Shown in pieces: positions 51,755-60,837 of a stretch of 64,000 bases of DNA (positions within the stretch are counted from its first letter, which is position 1; each line of letters opens with the position of its first letter). The notes under the pieces are model-generated. The model did no database searches. It saw nothing but the letters and a program-made list of their open reading frames with translations, and was not told the DNA's origin. Position numbers and translations under genes: made by a program. The stretch comes from Sphingomonas aracearum (GTDB taxonomy: Bacteria; Pseudomonadota; Alphaproteobacteria; Sphingomonadales; Sphingomonadaceae), in assembly GCF_003345355.1 (NCBI RefSeq), contig NZ_QQNB01000001.1, positions 434,001-498,000 of the forward strand, in the 5' to 3' direction.

Positions 51755-52704
51755 TGCCCGTCCCCTTCCCCGTAATAGCTTCCGAACCGCGCCTTGCCCT
51801 TGGGCGAATAGGTGGCGGCGTTGAGCAGCAGCTGGATGTGCTCGCACCCGTCGAGCTGCGCGACCGCTTCCCGCAGGTCCGTTTCGCTGGTCTTGTCGGC
51901 GCGCACGACCATCATCACCTGGCCGACATGCAGCGCCAGCACCGAGGCAGGAGATGCCGCGAGCGCCGGCGGCGAATCGAAGATCAGCACCCGCCGCGGA
52001 TCGGCCGCGAGCAGCCCGGCGATCACCTCCGTGGTCCGCTCGGAGGCGAGCAACTCGGTGTCGGCGATAGACTTCGCGCCGGCCGGCAGCAGGCTCAGCT
52101 GCGGCACGTCCGTGGGCACCAGCAGCGTCTCCACGTCGAGCGCGGGATCGGCCAGCGCGTCCAGCAGGCCGGGGCTCTCGGCCAGGTCCAGCCGGCCCAT
52201 CACGTCCGGCTTGGCGAAATCGGCATCCACCAGCACGACGTGCATGTCGCGCTCGGCCGCCATGGAAAGCGCGAGGTTGATCGCGCAATAGGTCTTGCCC
52301 TCGTCCACATTGGCCGAGCAGACCAGGATGGTCCGCGCGCGATCGCCCTGCGTCGCGCGCACGGCCTTGGCGGTCAGCAGCAGCTGGCGCTTCACCAGCC
52401 GGAACTCCTCCGCCAGCGCGCTGATCGGCGCACCGGGCACCAGAAAGCCGCGCTCGGCGAGCAGTTCGCGATCGATCCGCGCCGTTTCTCCCGGCACCCG
52501 AACCGGCGGTGCGGGGCGATCGGTGGTTCCTTCGGCCGGCGGCGTCTCGACTTCGGGCGCAGGCGCGACCGGCTCCGGCGCCACGACACGCAGGTCGGCG
52601 CGCGGCTCGGGGCGTTCCGCCGCCCGCAGCTGCGCACCGAAGTCATAGGTTTCCGCCGCGCGCTCGATCAGCGAGGGCCGGATCTTGCGTGGCTGTTCGG
52701 TCAT
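51751..52704 (-). CDS. XrtA-associated tyrosine autokinase
   Basis: The 317-residue protein is a bacterial tyrosine kinase of the CpsD/EpsG type. Walker A CSANVDEGKT is at 129-138, Walker A' VVLVDADF near 157-164, and Walker B-like LIFDSPP downstream. The C-terminal tail has only FGSYYGEGDG, a short Tyr-pair to autophosphorylate. It controls chain length with the Wzz-like partner in the next upstream gene, whose stop it overlaps. The N-terminal 90 residues are Pro-rich and variable. Confidence 0.9.
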   Translation of the reverse strand: MTEQPRKIRPSLIERAAETYDFGAQLRAAERPEPRADLRVVAPEPVAPAPEVETPPAEGTTDRPAPPVRVPGETARIDRELLAERGFLVPGAPISALAEEFRLVKRQLLLTAKAVRATQGDRARTILVCSANVDEGKTYCAINLALSMAAERDMHVVLVDADFAKPDVMGRLDLAESPGLLDALADPALDVETLLVPTDVPQLSLLPAGAKSIADTELLASERTTEVIAGLLAADPRRVLIFDSPPALAASPASVLALHVGQVMMVVRADKTSETDLREAVAQLDGCEHIQLLLNAATYSPKGKARFGSYYGEGDGQ

Positions 52705-54218
52705 GCCGCAAGGCCCCTCTGGATCATCTCCACGCCGAGCAGCGCGACATAGGCGACCGCCAGCGCCCCCCCGCCGCCGGCGAAGTACAGCAGGCGGCGG
52801 CGACGCGCGGCGATCTCCGCCTTGCCCACCATCTCGCGCACGGTGCCGATCACCGGCAGGCCGGTGGTCTTCTCCAGCTTGGCGGAGGTGGCAAAGGTAG
52901 TCTGCAACTGGCCGAGCGCAAAGGCCGCGCCGATGCCGCCGCCGATCGCGGCGATCAGCACGCCCGTCAGCAGCAAGGTGCGGTTGGGCGCCGCGGGCAC
53001 GGTCGGCCTGGTTGGCGGATCGACGACGTTGAACTTCACGGCATCGGTCTGGGTCTGCGCCTGGCCGCGCACCGCGATCTCCTCGCGATCGGCCAGCAGC
53101 TTGTCGTACTGGTCCTTGAGCACCTGATAGTCGCGCTCGATCTGGCCCTGCTCGGCGGCGACCGCCGGGTCGCCAGCCAGCTTGCCGCTGATCTGGTCGA
53201 GGTCGCCCTGAAGCTGCGCCTTGCGCATCTGCAGCGCCGCCACCTGCGCCTGCTTGTCCGCCTGCATCGACTTGAGCGACAGGTACAGCGGATTGGCCGA
53301 GGCGCCTGCGCCGACCGTGCCGACCGGCTCGGCCCGCGCCGCCGCCGTCGCCTGCGCCAGCTGGCTCCGGAGCGCCATCATGTCGGGGTGCTGATCGGTG
53401 AAGCCGCGCGCGCGCGCATCGGCGATCTGCCCCTGGATCGCCGACAGCCGCGCCCGCGCCGGCCCCGTCGCGCCGGTGCCGCCCGGACCGGCGACGGTGG
53501 TCGCGGTGCCCGCCATCTGGCCGTTGATCGCCGCCAGGCTGGACTGGGCGGCGGCAAGGTCGCCGTCCACCTGCGACATCTGCTGGCGCGCCGCACCCAT
53601 GCGGTCGGTCAGCGATCCGGTGCCCGGCAGGCTGCCGAGATAGCGGTTCTGGAAGTCGGTGCGCTTGGCTTCGGCTTCCTGCAACTGCTTCTGCCGTTGG
53701 CTGAGCTGCGCATCCAGGAAGCGAAGCGACTGCGAGGTCTGGCTGCGGTCCCCGGCCAGGTTGGTCTCGACGAAGATGTCGATCAGCTTCTGCACCACGG
53801 CGCTGGCGATCTTGGGGCTGGGCGCCTTTGCCGTGATCTCGAACAGATTGTCCTGCTGCGGCGTGATCTTGATCGCCTGCGACAGGCCGGCGACCCGCGC
53901 CGCGAGGTCCGCCGGCGTCGCCACCGTGTTGGCGAGGTCGGTGCCGCGCACCACCTTTTCGAGGTTCACCGCGCTGACCAGCGTCTGGCGCACGGTATCG
54001 ACGTTCTTCTGCGCCATCTGCGGATTGATGCCCACCGCGTCGGGCAAGACGTTGGAAAGCTGCACGAACACGCGTGCCCGCGATTCGTAGGTGTTGGGGA
54101 TCTGCGACACGGCGAACCAGCCGAGGAGCGCGATGCCCCAGGCGACCGCCAGCGCGATCCAGCGGCGCGTCCAGATGCCGTGCAGCGCCAGCCGCACCTC
54201 GTCGTAGAGACCGTTCAC
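52701..54218 (-). CDS. XrtA system polysaccharide chain-length determinant (Wzz-like)
   Basis: The 505-residue protein has two membrane helices (about 17-40 and 425-445) flanking a large periplasmic coiled-coil with the GNVR-type segment. IPNTYESRARVFVQ follows the first helix, and NVVDPPTRP precedes the last one. It regulates EPS length together with the tyrosine autokinase. Its stop overlaps the autokinase start, and it follows the Wza-like lipoprotein after 10 bp. Confidence 0.92.
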   Translation of the reverse strand: MNGLYDEVRLALHGIWTRRWIALAVAWGIALLGWFAVSQIPNTYESRARVFVQLSNVLPDAVGINPQMAQKNVDTVRQTLVSAVNLEKVVRGTDLANTVATPADLAARVAGLSQAIKITPQQDNLFEITAKAPSPKIASAVVQKLIDIFVETNLAGDRSQTSQSLRFLDAQLSQRQKQLQEAEAKRTDFQNRYLGSLPGTGSLTDRMGAARQQMSQVDGDLAAAQSSLAAINGQMAGTATTVAGPGGTGATGPARARLSAIQGQIADARARGFTDQHPDMMALRSQLAQATAAARAEPVGTVGAGASANPLYLSLKSMQADKQAQVAALQMRKAQLQGDLDQISGKLAGDPAVAAEQGQIERDYQVLKDQYDKLLADREEIAVRGQAQTQTDAVKFNVVDPPTRPTVPAAPNRTLLLTGVLIAAIGGGIGAAFALGQLQTTFATSAKLEKTTGLPVIGTVREMVGKAEIAARRRRLLYFAGGGGALAVAYVALLGVEMIQRGLAA

Positions 54219-54228
54219 CCGCGCCGCC

Positions 54229-54873
54229 TCAGAACATGCTCTCGGGGATGATGATCACGTCGCCCGGCTCCAGCCGCACATTGGCGGAGGGATCGCCCTT
54301 CTTGAGCAGCGTGGACAGCTTCAGCTTGTATTCCACCTGTCGGTTCTTCGCCCGGTCGAAGCGGATCAGCTTGGCGCGGTTGCCCGCCGCATATTGCGAC
54401 AGTCCGCCCACCGCGATCATCGCGTCCAGCACCGTCATGTTCGCGCGGTACGGCAGGCTGGCCGGCTTTTCCGTCGCGCCGATGATGCGCACCTGCTGGC
54501 TGAACGTGCCGGAGAAGTTCTCCACGATCACCGAGACGATCGGGTCCTTGATATATTCCGACAGGGCGACCTTCATGTCGTCCGCCAGCATCGCCGGGGT
54601 CTTGCCCACGGCCGGCATGTCGTTGATCAGCGGCGTGGTGATGCGTCCGTCGGGCCGCACCTGCACCTTGCTGGACAGCTCCGGATTGCGCCACACGAAG
54701 ATGTTGAGCTGATCGAGCGGGCCGATCACATATTCCTCGCTCGGCCGGTCCTGCGTGGCGACGAAGCTCGCCGGCGGCAGTTCGGAATGCCCGCCACCGC
54801 TCGCGCAGCCGCCCAGCAGCATGGCCGCCACGCCCATGCTCAACATCGCTGCCGATCCCGCACCCACACGCAT
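54229..54873 (-). CDS. XrtA system exopolysaccharide export lipoprotein (Wza-like)
   Basis: This 214-residue protein has a type II signal peptide with lipobox LGGC, so Cys23 is the lipidated residue. The polysaccharide export domain is followed by an SLBB-like domain (VQVRPDGRITTPLINDMPAVG, MTVLDAMIAVGGLSQYAAGNR). It should form the outer-membrane export channel. It lies first after a 100-bp gap to the PLP decarboxylase, so a promoter may sit in that gap. Confidence 0.9.
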   Translation of the reverse strand: MRVGAGSAAMLSMGVAAMLLGGCASGGGHSELPPASFVATQDRPSEEYVIGPLDQLNIFVWRNPELSSKVQVRPDGRITTPLINDMPAVGKTPAMLADDMKVALSEYIKDPIVSVIVENFSGTFSQQVRIIGATEKPASLPYRANMTVLDAMIAVGGLSQYAAGNRAKLIRFDRAKNRQVEYKLKLSTLLKKGDPSANVRLEPGDVIIIPESMF

Positions 54874-54973
54874 CGCTTCTGCCTCCTGTCGCGGTGCCTG
54901 CGCGCAGCCTTCCCGGCGGGCGCATTTCCACGATCCTGCCGGCCGCTATGGCCGGGGAGAGGTGAAGATTGCG

Positions 54974-56197
54974 TTAGGCGCTCGGTTGGTCGACGAGGAT
55001 CTCCGCCGCAAGCGGGTGGCCAAGGAAGCCCGTGGGGCTTGCGGTGAGGCCATAGGCGCCCGCCGCGAACACCGCCACCACGTCGCCAGCCCCGGCACGC
55101 GGCAGCGCCACGCGATCGGCCAGCCGGTCCAGCGGCGTGCAGAGCGGGCCGACGATGCTGACGACCTCGGGCGGCGCATCGGCAGGGGCCGAGGGGATCG
55201 CCACCGGATAGTTGCGCCGCACGGCCGCGCCCAGATTGCCGCTGGCGGCGAGCTGATGGTGCATGCCGCCGTCCGTCACCAGGAAGGTCTCGCCGCCGCT
55301 CTCCTTGCGGTCGATCACCCGCGCGAGGTAAACCCCTGCTTCCCCCACCAGCCAGCGACCGAGTTCCAGGGCGAAGCGTGTTCCCGGCAGTGAAGCGCGG
55401 CCGATCGCCTCGCCCAGCGCCGCTCCGATCGCGCCGACGTCGATCGGCGTGTCGCCTGCGAAATAGGGTATCCCGAACCCGCCGCCCAGGTTGACGAGCG
55501 GTGGCGCCCCGCCCGCTTCCTCGCTCAACCGCTCCGCCAGAACAAGGCTTGCTCCTTGCGTTTCGATGATCGCGGCGGTGTCCAGCGACTGGCTGCCGGC
55601 GAAGATGTGCCAACCGCGCCAGTCCGCTCCCGCCGCGATCACCCGCCGCGCAAGGGCGCCTGCCCGTTCCGCGTCCACCCCGAACGGCGAGGCGCGACCG
55701 CCCATGCGCATGCCGGATCCGCGCAGCTCGAACGGCGGGTTCACCCGGAGCGCGAGCCTCGGCCCGAGCCCGATCCGTGAAGCCGTCGCCAGCGCACGAT
55801 CGGCCTCGCCTTCGGACTCCAGGTTGATCGTGGCGCCGGCGCGGATCGCCGCTTCCAGTTCCGCATCGCGCTTTCCCGGCCCGGCGAAGCTGATCGCCGT
55901 TCCCGCCCGGAAATCGAGCGCCAGCGCGAGCTCGCCTGCCGAGGCGACGTCCAGCCCGTCCGTCAGCTCGGCCAGCGCCTGCACGAGCGGCGGGAAAGGG
56001 TTCGCCTTTACGGCATAATGCACCGCCACGCCCTCGGGCAGCGCGGCGCGCAGCCGGGCCACGCGCGCGCGAACCACGGCAAGATCATAGACGAACACCG
56101 GGGTGTCGCGCCCCTCCACCCACGCCGCCGCGGGGCGCCCCGCGATCAGCGGCAGCGCGGCGGCGAACTCCGGCGGTATGGGGCCGACCGGCTTCAC
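54974..56197 (-). CDS. XrtA-associated PLP-dependent decarboxylase
   Basis: The 407-residue enzyme is a fold III (alanine racemase-like) decarboxylase in the DAP/ornithine decarboxylase superfamily. The PLP lysine is Lys64 in YAVKANPF; HIFAGSQSL and NLGGGFGIPY bind the phosphate and close the site. I start it at GTG 56195-56197, overlapping the ligase stop (GTGA). The substrate is unknown. It is expected to act with the acyl-CoA ligase and carrier protein to load an amine or amino acid. Confidence 0.88.
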   Translation of the reverse strand: MKPVGPIPPEFAAALPLIAGRPAAAWVEGRDTPVFVYDLAVVRARVARLRAALPEGVAVHYAVKANPFPPLVQALAELTDGLDVASAGELALALDFRAGTAISFAGPGKRDAELEAAIRAGATINLESEGEADRALATASRIGLGPRLALRVNPPFELRGSGMRMGGRASPFGVDAERAGALARRVIAAGADWRGWHIFAGSQSLDTAAIIETQGASLVLAERLSEEAGGAPPLVNLGGGFGIPYFAGDTPIDVGAIGAALGEAIGRASLPGTRFALELGRWLVGEAGVYLARVIDRKESGGETFLVTDGGMHHQLAASGNLGAAVRRNYPVAIPSAPADAPPEVVSIVGPLCTPLDRLADRVALPRAGAGDVVAVFAAGAYGLTASPTGFLGHPLAAEILVDQPSA

Positions 56198-57690
56198 GCC
56201 CCCAGGCCCGTCCGCAAGGCCGCCCGATCGAGCTTGCCGTTGGCGGTGCGCGGCAACGTCTCCCGCCACTCGTACCGGACCGGCTGGAGGTAGGTGGGCA
56301 GGTCGCGCCGGAGCCGTGCGCGCAGGTCCGCCTCCGCCGTCCCGTTCCCGGCGGCGATCACCACGATGGCCTGGCCCGTCGCCTCGTCCGGCACGCCCAC
56401 CGCCACCGCCTCGCGCACTTCGCCTCCTGCCAGCACCGCTTCCTCCACTTCGCCCGGGCTGACGCGGTAGCCGGAAACCTTGAGCATCTCGTCACCGCGC
56501 CCCACGAAGCGCAACAGGCCATCCTCATCGGCAATCACCCGGTCACCCGACCATACGGACATGCCGCCGCTTGCCGACCAGGCAGGCGCCGGACGAAACC
56601 GCTCGGCAGTGCGCCCCGGATCGCGCCAATAGCCCCCGCTTACCAGCGGCCCGGCATGGACCAGCTCGCCTTCCTGCCCCGCCGCGCACCGCCGACCCTC
56701 CGCATCCACCACCATCACCTCGGCGAAGGGCACCGCGCGGCCGATCGATTCCGGGTGCGTGTCGATCAGCTCGGGCGGAAGCGAGGTCGAGCGGAAGGCC
56801 TCGGTCAGCCCGTACATGGCATGGATCGCAGCGCCCCCGAACCGCTGCCGGAGCCGGTGGACAAGCCCCGGCGTCAAGGCCCCGCCCGAGTTGGTCAACC
56901 GCACCAGGCACGCCGCTGTCTCCTCCGGCCATGGCGTATCCAGCACCTGGGCCCATAGCGGTGGCACGCCCGCGAGCGTATTGGCTCCGAAGCGCGCCAC
57001 CGCCCGCACCACATCGCCCGGCAAGGCATAATCGAGCGGCACCACGCTCGCCCCCGCCAGCCACGCCGACAGCAGCTGGTTCTGCCCATAATCGAACGCC
57101 AGCGGCAGCACGGCAAGCACCCGGTCCATCGGCCCCAGCCGCAGATAGTGCGCGACGCACACCGCCCCCAGCCACAGGTTCGCATGGCTCAGCATCACGC
57201 CCTTGGGCCGGCCGGTCGATCCGGAAGTGTAGAGCAGCGCCGCGAGCGCATCGGGCGAGGCTCCGCTCGGCGGCAGGGTGTCGGTGCCCTCGGCCTCGCT
57301 CTCCAGCGCGACCCGGCATGCATTCGGCAGATCGCCCGCCTGCAGCGTCGCCGCCCGGCTTTCCTGTGTTATCAGCAATGTCGCACCGCCGTTGTCGAGG
57401 ATATGCGCCACCTGTGCGCGCTTGAGCACCGGATTGATCGGCACATGCACCAGCCCGGCCCGCGGCGCCGCCAGCGGCAGCACGCAGGCAAGGCGCGTTT
57501 TCGGCAGCCAGCTCGCCACCCGGCCACCGGGGGCAAGCCCCCGCGCGGCGAGCCATGCCGCCACCTGGCCGGTCATAATCTCGAGCTCGGCAAAGGTGAG
57601 CGCGCCGTCGCGGTCCACCAGCGCGACGTCCTCCGCCCGCCCCCGCAGGAGGTGGTCGATCGGTTGCGGCACGGGATCGAGGGGCACCAT
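56194..57690 (-). CDS. XrtA-associated acyl-CoA ligase (AMP-forming)
   Basis: The 498-residue enzyme is an ANL adenylate-forming ligase. The AMP loop YTSGSTGRPKG is at 154-164, and the C-terminal catalytic lysine lies in PRTANGKLDR. It would activate an acid and pass it to the phosphopantetheine of the divergent acyl carrier protein. The ATG at 57688-57690 is 65 bp from the ACP start. The 5' extension that stays open is noise. Confidence 0.9.
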   Translation of the reverse strand: MVPLDPVPQPIDHLLRGRAEDVALVDRDGALTFAELEIMTGQVAAWLAARGLAPGGRVASWLPKTRLACVLPLAAPRAGLVHVPINPVLKRAQVAHILDNGGATLLITQESRAATLQAGDLPNACRVALESEAEGTDTLPPSGASPDALAALLYTSGSTGRPKGVMLSHANLWLGAVCVAHYLRLGPMDRVLAVLPLAFDYGQNQLLSAWLAGASVVPLDYALPGDVVRAVARFGANTLAGVPPLWAQVLDTPWPEETAACLVRLTNSGGALTPGLVHRLRQRFGGAAIHAMYGLTEAFRSTSLPPELIDTHPESIGRAVPFAEVMVVDAEGRRCAAGQEGELVHAGPLVSGGYWRDPGRTAERFRPAPAWSASGGMSVWSGDRVIADEDGLLRFVGRGDEMLKVSGYRVSPGEVEEAVLAGGEVREAVAVGVPDEATGQAIVVIAAGNGTAEADLRARLRRDLPTYLQPVRYEWRETLPRTANGKLDRAALRTGLGA

Positions 57691-57755
57691 GCCCCTGTGG
57701 TGCCACGATCCGCTTGGGGGTGGAAGCGCCCCGCGCCCCGCTCTATGCCTGTCCC

Positions 57756-58022
57756 ATGTCCGTCTCGCCCGCCATCGACGCCGCCGTTCGGGCGATCCTG
57801 CGCGACACGCTCGGCCTGTCGGAACAGCGCGCCGCCGCGCTGGCGGACGACACACCGCTGTTCGGCGCCATGCCGGAACTGGATTCGATGGCGGTCGCCA
57901 ACCTCTTGGGCGAAATGGAAGATCGCCTCGGCTTTCGCATCGAGGATGACGAGGTGAACGGCGACATGCTGGAAACCTTCGGGGCCCTTGCCCGCTTCGC
58001 CGCTGCGAAGGCGCAGGCGTGA
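57756..58022 (+). CDS. Acyl carrier protein, XrtA system
   Basis: The 88-residue carrier has Ser44 in ELDSMAVANL as the phosphopantetheine site, with the usual helical bundle around it. It is not the fatty-acid AcpP, since it sits in an XrtA locus beside the acyl-CoA ligase. The ATG at 57756 is chosen over an upstream in-frame one because the extra 14 residues do not match. The GTG of the next gene overlaps its stop. Confidence 0.9.
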   Translation: MSVSPAIDAAVRAILRDTLGLSEQRAAALADDTPLFGAMPELDSMAVANLLGEMEDRLGFRIEDDEVNGDMLETFGALARFAAAKAQA

Positions 58023-58738
58023 GGATCGAGCACTATGGCTGGTCCGGCGGGCGGGAGACGGTGCTGCGCTTCGGGCCGGCGCACGGCCCGCTGCTGGTGG
58101 CCGTGCTGCCGCTGTTCGAGGAGGCAAATCGCACGCGCACCTTCCTGGTGCGCACCTTGCGGCTGCTTGCGGAGCGCGGTGTCGCCAGCGCCCTCCCCGA
58201 CCTGCCCGGCACCGGGGAAAGCGCGCTGCCCAGCGCCGCATTCCGGCCGTTCGCCGCGCGCGAGGCCCTGGAGGCGCTGGCAGGCGGAACAGGCGAGCGC
58301 TGCTACATGCTGGGCGTGCGCAGCGGCTGCCTGCTGGACGGCTTCGTGCTTGCCCATGGCCGCTATCACCTCGCGCCGGTTGCCGGCGAACGGCTGGTCC
58401 GCGATCTCGGCCGTGTTCGTCAGGCCGAGGCGGGGGGACGCGAGCGGGCGGGGGAGCGATGGTTCATGGAGGATCGCTGGCAGGAGGCGCCGGGCCATGT
58501 CCGGGTCGGCGGCATGCTTCTTTCCGCAGAGGCCCTGCTCGACCTCAGCCTGCTGGAGCCGTTCCAGCAAGCCGACGTGCCGCGCCGCGTCGCCCGCCTC
58601 GCCACCGACGCCGCACCCGCGGACGTGTACCTTCAGGGCTCGCCCCTGTGGCGCACAAAGGAGCCGCAGGACGACCCCGTGCTCGCCGCCGCGCTGGCCG
58701 ACGATGTCGCCGCCTGGATCGCCGCATGCGAAGGCTGA
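58019..58738 (+). CDS. XrtA-associated hydrolase 2
   Basis: A 239-residue alpha/beta-hydrolase-like protein, matching the 'hydrolase 2' family of exosortase A loci. An early LPLFEEANRTRTF and LPGTGES follow the family, and LGVRSGCLLDG is the candidate nucleophile region. A classic GxSxG is not present, so activity is uncertain. The start is GTG 58019 (GTGA overlap). It overlaps hydrolase 1 by 13 bases. Confidence 0.82.
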   Translation: MRIEHYGWSGGRETVLRFGPAHGPLLVAVLPLFEEANRTRTFLVRTLRLLAERGVASALPDLPGTGESALPSAAFRPFAAREALEALAGGTGERCYMLGVRSGCLLDGFVLAHGRYHLAPVAGERLVRDLGRVRQAEAGGRERAGERWFMEDRWQEAPGHVRVGGMLLSAEALLDLSLLEPFQQADVPRRVARLATDAAPADVYLQGSPLWRTKEPQDDPVLAAALADDVAAWIAACEG

Positions 58739-59499
58739 TCCTGTTCCCCTGCGGAGGGGAGACGCTCGCCGCCACGCTGGACGAGGCGCCCGGCACCACG
58801 GGCCTGCTGATCGTGTCCGGCGGCAACGAGGTACGCATGGGCGCGCATCGCGGCATGACCGAGCTCGCGGCCGACCTCGCGAGCGGCGGCACGCCCGTGT
58901 TCCGCTATGATCGGCGCGGCATCGGCGACTCGACCGGCGAGAACCACGGCTATCTGTCCGCCGACGACGACCTTGCCGCCGCGGCCGTCGCCTTTCGCGC
59001 CGCCGCTCCGCAGGTGACCCGGATGGTCGGCTTCGGTAATTGCGACGCGGCGACCACGCTGGCGCTGTTCGGTCAGGCGGCAGGGCTCGACGCGCTCGTG
59101 CTGGCAAACCCCTGGGTGGTGGAGGAAGCCGACGACAGCCTGCCGCCGGCCGCCGCGATCCGCAGCCGCTATGCCGCGCGCCTGAAGGATCCGCGCGAGT
59201 GGCAGCGGCTGCTCACCGGCGGCGTGAACCTGCGCAAGCTCGGCCGGGGGCTGCGCAAGATCGCCGCCGCGCCGCCACCTTCCCCCGGTTTGCCCGCCCG
59301 CTTCGCCGACGCGCTGGGCTGGTGCCCGGCGACGATCGTGCTGGCGGAAGGGGATGCGACGGCGATCGCCTTCACCGATGCGACCCGCAACCTGGACCTG
59401 CCCGCAACGGAGCAGCGGATCGCCACCGCCTCGCACAGCTTCGCCTCTGCCGAGGACCGGGCCGCGCTGCGCGAAATCCTGGCCGAGGCGCTTCGCTAG
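58726..59499 (+). CDS. XrtA-associated hydrolase 1
   Basis: The 257-residue alpha/beta-hydrolase starts MRRLILFPCGGETL and has SGGNEVRMGAHRG and YDRRGIGDSTG in the N-terminal half. The nucleophile elbow VGFGNCDAAT carries Cys106 where a Ser would stand, as in dienelactone-hydrolase-like enzymes. It would act on an acyl or thioester intermediate of the EPS pathway. The stop overlaps the palindrome GCCGCCGGCGGC (59499-59510), which may help end transcription between it and trxB. Confidence 0.85.
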   Translation: MRRLILFPCGGETLAATLDEAPGTTGLLIVSGGNEVRMGAHRGMTELAADLASGGTPVFRYDRRGIGDSTGENHGYLSADDDLAAAAVAFRAAAPQVTRMVGFGNCDAATTLALFGQAAGLDALVLANPWVVEEADDSLPPAAAIRSRYAARLKDPREWQRLLTGGVNLRKLGRGLRKIAAAPPPSPGLPARFADALGWCPATIVLAEGDATAIAFTDATRNLDLPATEQRIATASHSFASAEDRAALREILAEALR

Positions 59500-59513
59500 C
59501 CGCCGGCGGCTGC

Positions 59514-60485
59514 CTACTCCGCGGCCTCGGCCAATTCCGCGAACTCGGCCGCCTGCAGGAACCGCTCGGCGTCCAGCGCCGCCATGCAGCCGGTGCCCGC
59601 CGCCGTGATCGCCTGGCGATAGACCTTGTCGGTCACGTCGCCACAGGCGAACACGCCCGGCACGCTCGTCTTCGCGGTGCCCGGTTCCACCCAGATGTAG
59701 TGATCCTCGTCCAGCTTCAGGTGGCCGCGGAACAGCTCGGTCGCCGGATGGTGGCCGATGGCGACGAAACCGCCCTCCACGTCCAGCCGCGAACGCTCGC
59801 CCGTCACCGTGTCGGTCAGCTCCACCGCGCACAAGCCGGCATTGCCGCCGCCGTCGACGAACTCCGCAACTTCCTTGTTCCACAGCACGGTGATGTTGGG
59901 ATGCGCGTGCAGCCGCTCCTGCAGGATGCGCTCTGCGCGCAGCGAATCGCGGCGGTGGATCAGCGTCACGTCCGGCGAGTGGTTGGTGAGGTAGAGCGCC
60001 TCTTCCACCGCGGTGTTGCCGCCGCCGATCACCGCAACCTTCTTCCCGCGGTAAAAGAAGCCGTCGCACGTCGCACAGGCCGACACGCCCTTGCCCTTCA
60101 GCGCCTGCTCGCTGTCCAGCCCCAGCCACTTGGCCTGCGCGCCGGTGGCGATCACCAGCACCTCGCCCTCGTACACGTCCCCGCCGTCGCCGATCAGGCG
60201 GAACGGCCGCTGGGACAGGTCGACCTCGACGATCGTGTCCCACATCATGCGGGCGCCGACATGCTCGGCCTGGGCCTGCATTTCCTGCATCAGCCACGGC
60301 CCCTGGATCACCTCGCGGAAACCGGGATAGTTCTCCACGTCGGTGGTGGTGGTCAGCTGCCCGCCCGGCTGGATGCCCTGCACCACGATCGGCTGCATGC
60401 CCGCACGCGCGCCATAGATCGCCGCGGAGAGGCCGGCGGGGCCGGAGCCGAGGATGAGCATGCGGGTGGTGTGGGTGGTCGCCAT
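59514..60485 (-). CDS. trxB: Thioredoxin-disulfide reductase
   Basis: The 323-residue flavoenzyme reduces thioredoxin with NADPH. FAD binding GSGPAGLSAA is at 13-22, and the redox pair is Cys137/Cys140 in ACATCDG. The NADPH motif GGGNTAVEEA and the C-terminal GVFACGDVTDKVYRQ are intact. Its stop is 14 bp from hydrolase 1, convergent. Reduced thioredoxin also serves APS reductase, encoded by cysH in this window. Confidence 0.96.
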   Translation of the reverse strand: MATTHTTRMLILGSGPAGLSAAIYGARAGMQPIVVQGIQPGGQLTTTTDVENYPGFREVIQGPWLMQEMQAQAEHVGARMMWDTIVEVDLSQRPFRLIGDGGDVYEGEVLVIATGAQAKWLGLDSEQALKGKGVSACATCDGFFYRGKKVAVIGGGNTAVEEALYLTNHSPDVTLIHRRDSLRAERILQERLHAHPNITVLWNKEVAEFVDGGGNAGLCAVELTDTVTGERSRLDVEGGFVAIGHHPATELFRGHLKLDEDHYIWVEPGTAKTSVPGVFACGDVTDKVYRQAITAAGTGCMAALDAERFLQAAEFAELAEAAE

Positions 60486-60837
60486 GAAATCCGGTCCAGT
60501 CAGTCGTTGCCGCCCGCTCTACGGAACAAGCGGGCCGGCTGGCAACATGGGGATGGAGCGCCGGCGGGCAAGCGGGCCGGTCACCGCCAAGGCGAGCGGC
60601 CATCAATCACGCTGCTCGCGCGGGTGCGGGCGTTGGCTACCCACCTCGACGGCGATCCGGGCACGGGCTGTGAGGTGCTCGAGCGGCTGCGCGACCTGAT
60701 CGTCAGCGTGCGGTGCACGCCGCGGAACGCCGGCGCATGGGACGTGGAGATGTTGAGCAGTCTCGGAGGGGCCGTCGCGTTGGCAACGACCCCTCGGAGG
60801 CTCTCTACGGTTGGAAGTCTCGACCGTTCGGTCAAGA
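60486..60837. other. Gap of 352 bp between trxB and the tRNA
   Basis: One plus-strand frame (60603-60767) has high GC at third positions and reads LLARVRALATHLDGD, EVLERLRDLIVSV and similar. It lacks a good start (a GTG at 60624 is possible) and runs into the antisense of the tRNA, so it may be a remnant of a gene or chance. A 5-bp stem GACCG/CGGTC (60822-60833) lies just downstream of the tRNA 3' end. Confidence 0.3.

Noticed and set aside
42504..59499. XrtA locus as a previously undescribed system
   Set aside because: Each gene matches a family already described for exosortase A loci and the order is the usual one; only parts of it are reported as unusual.
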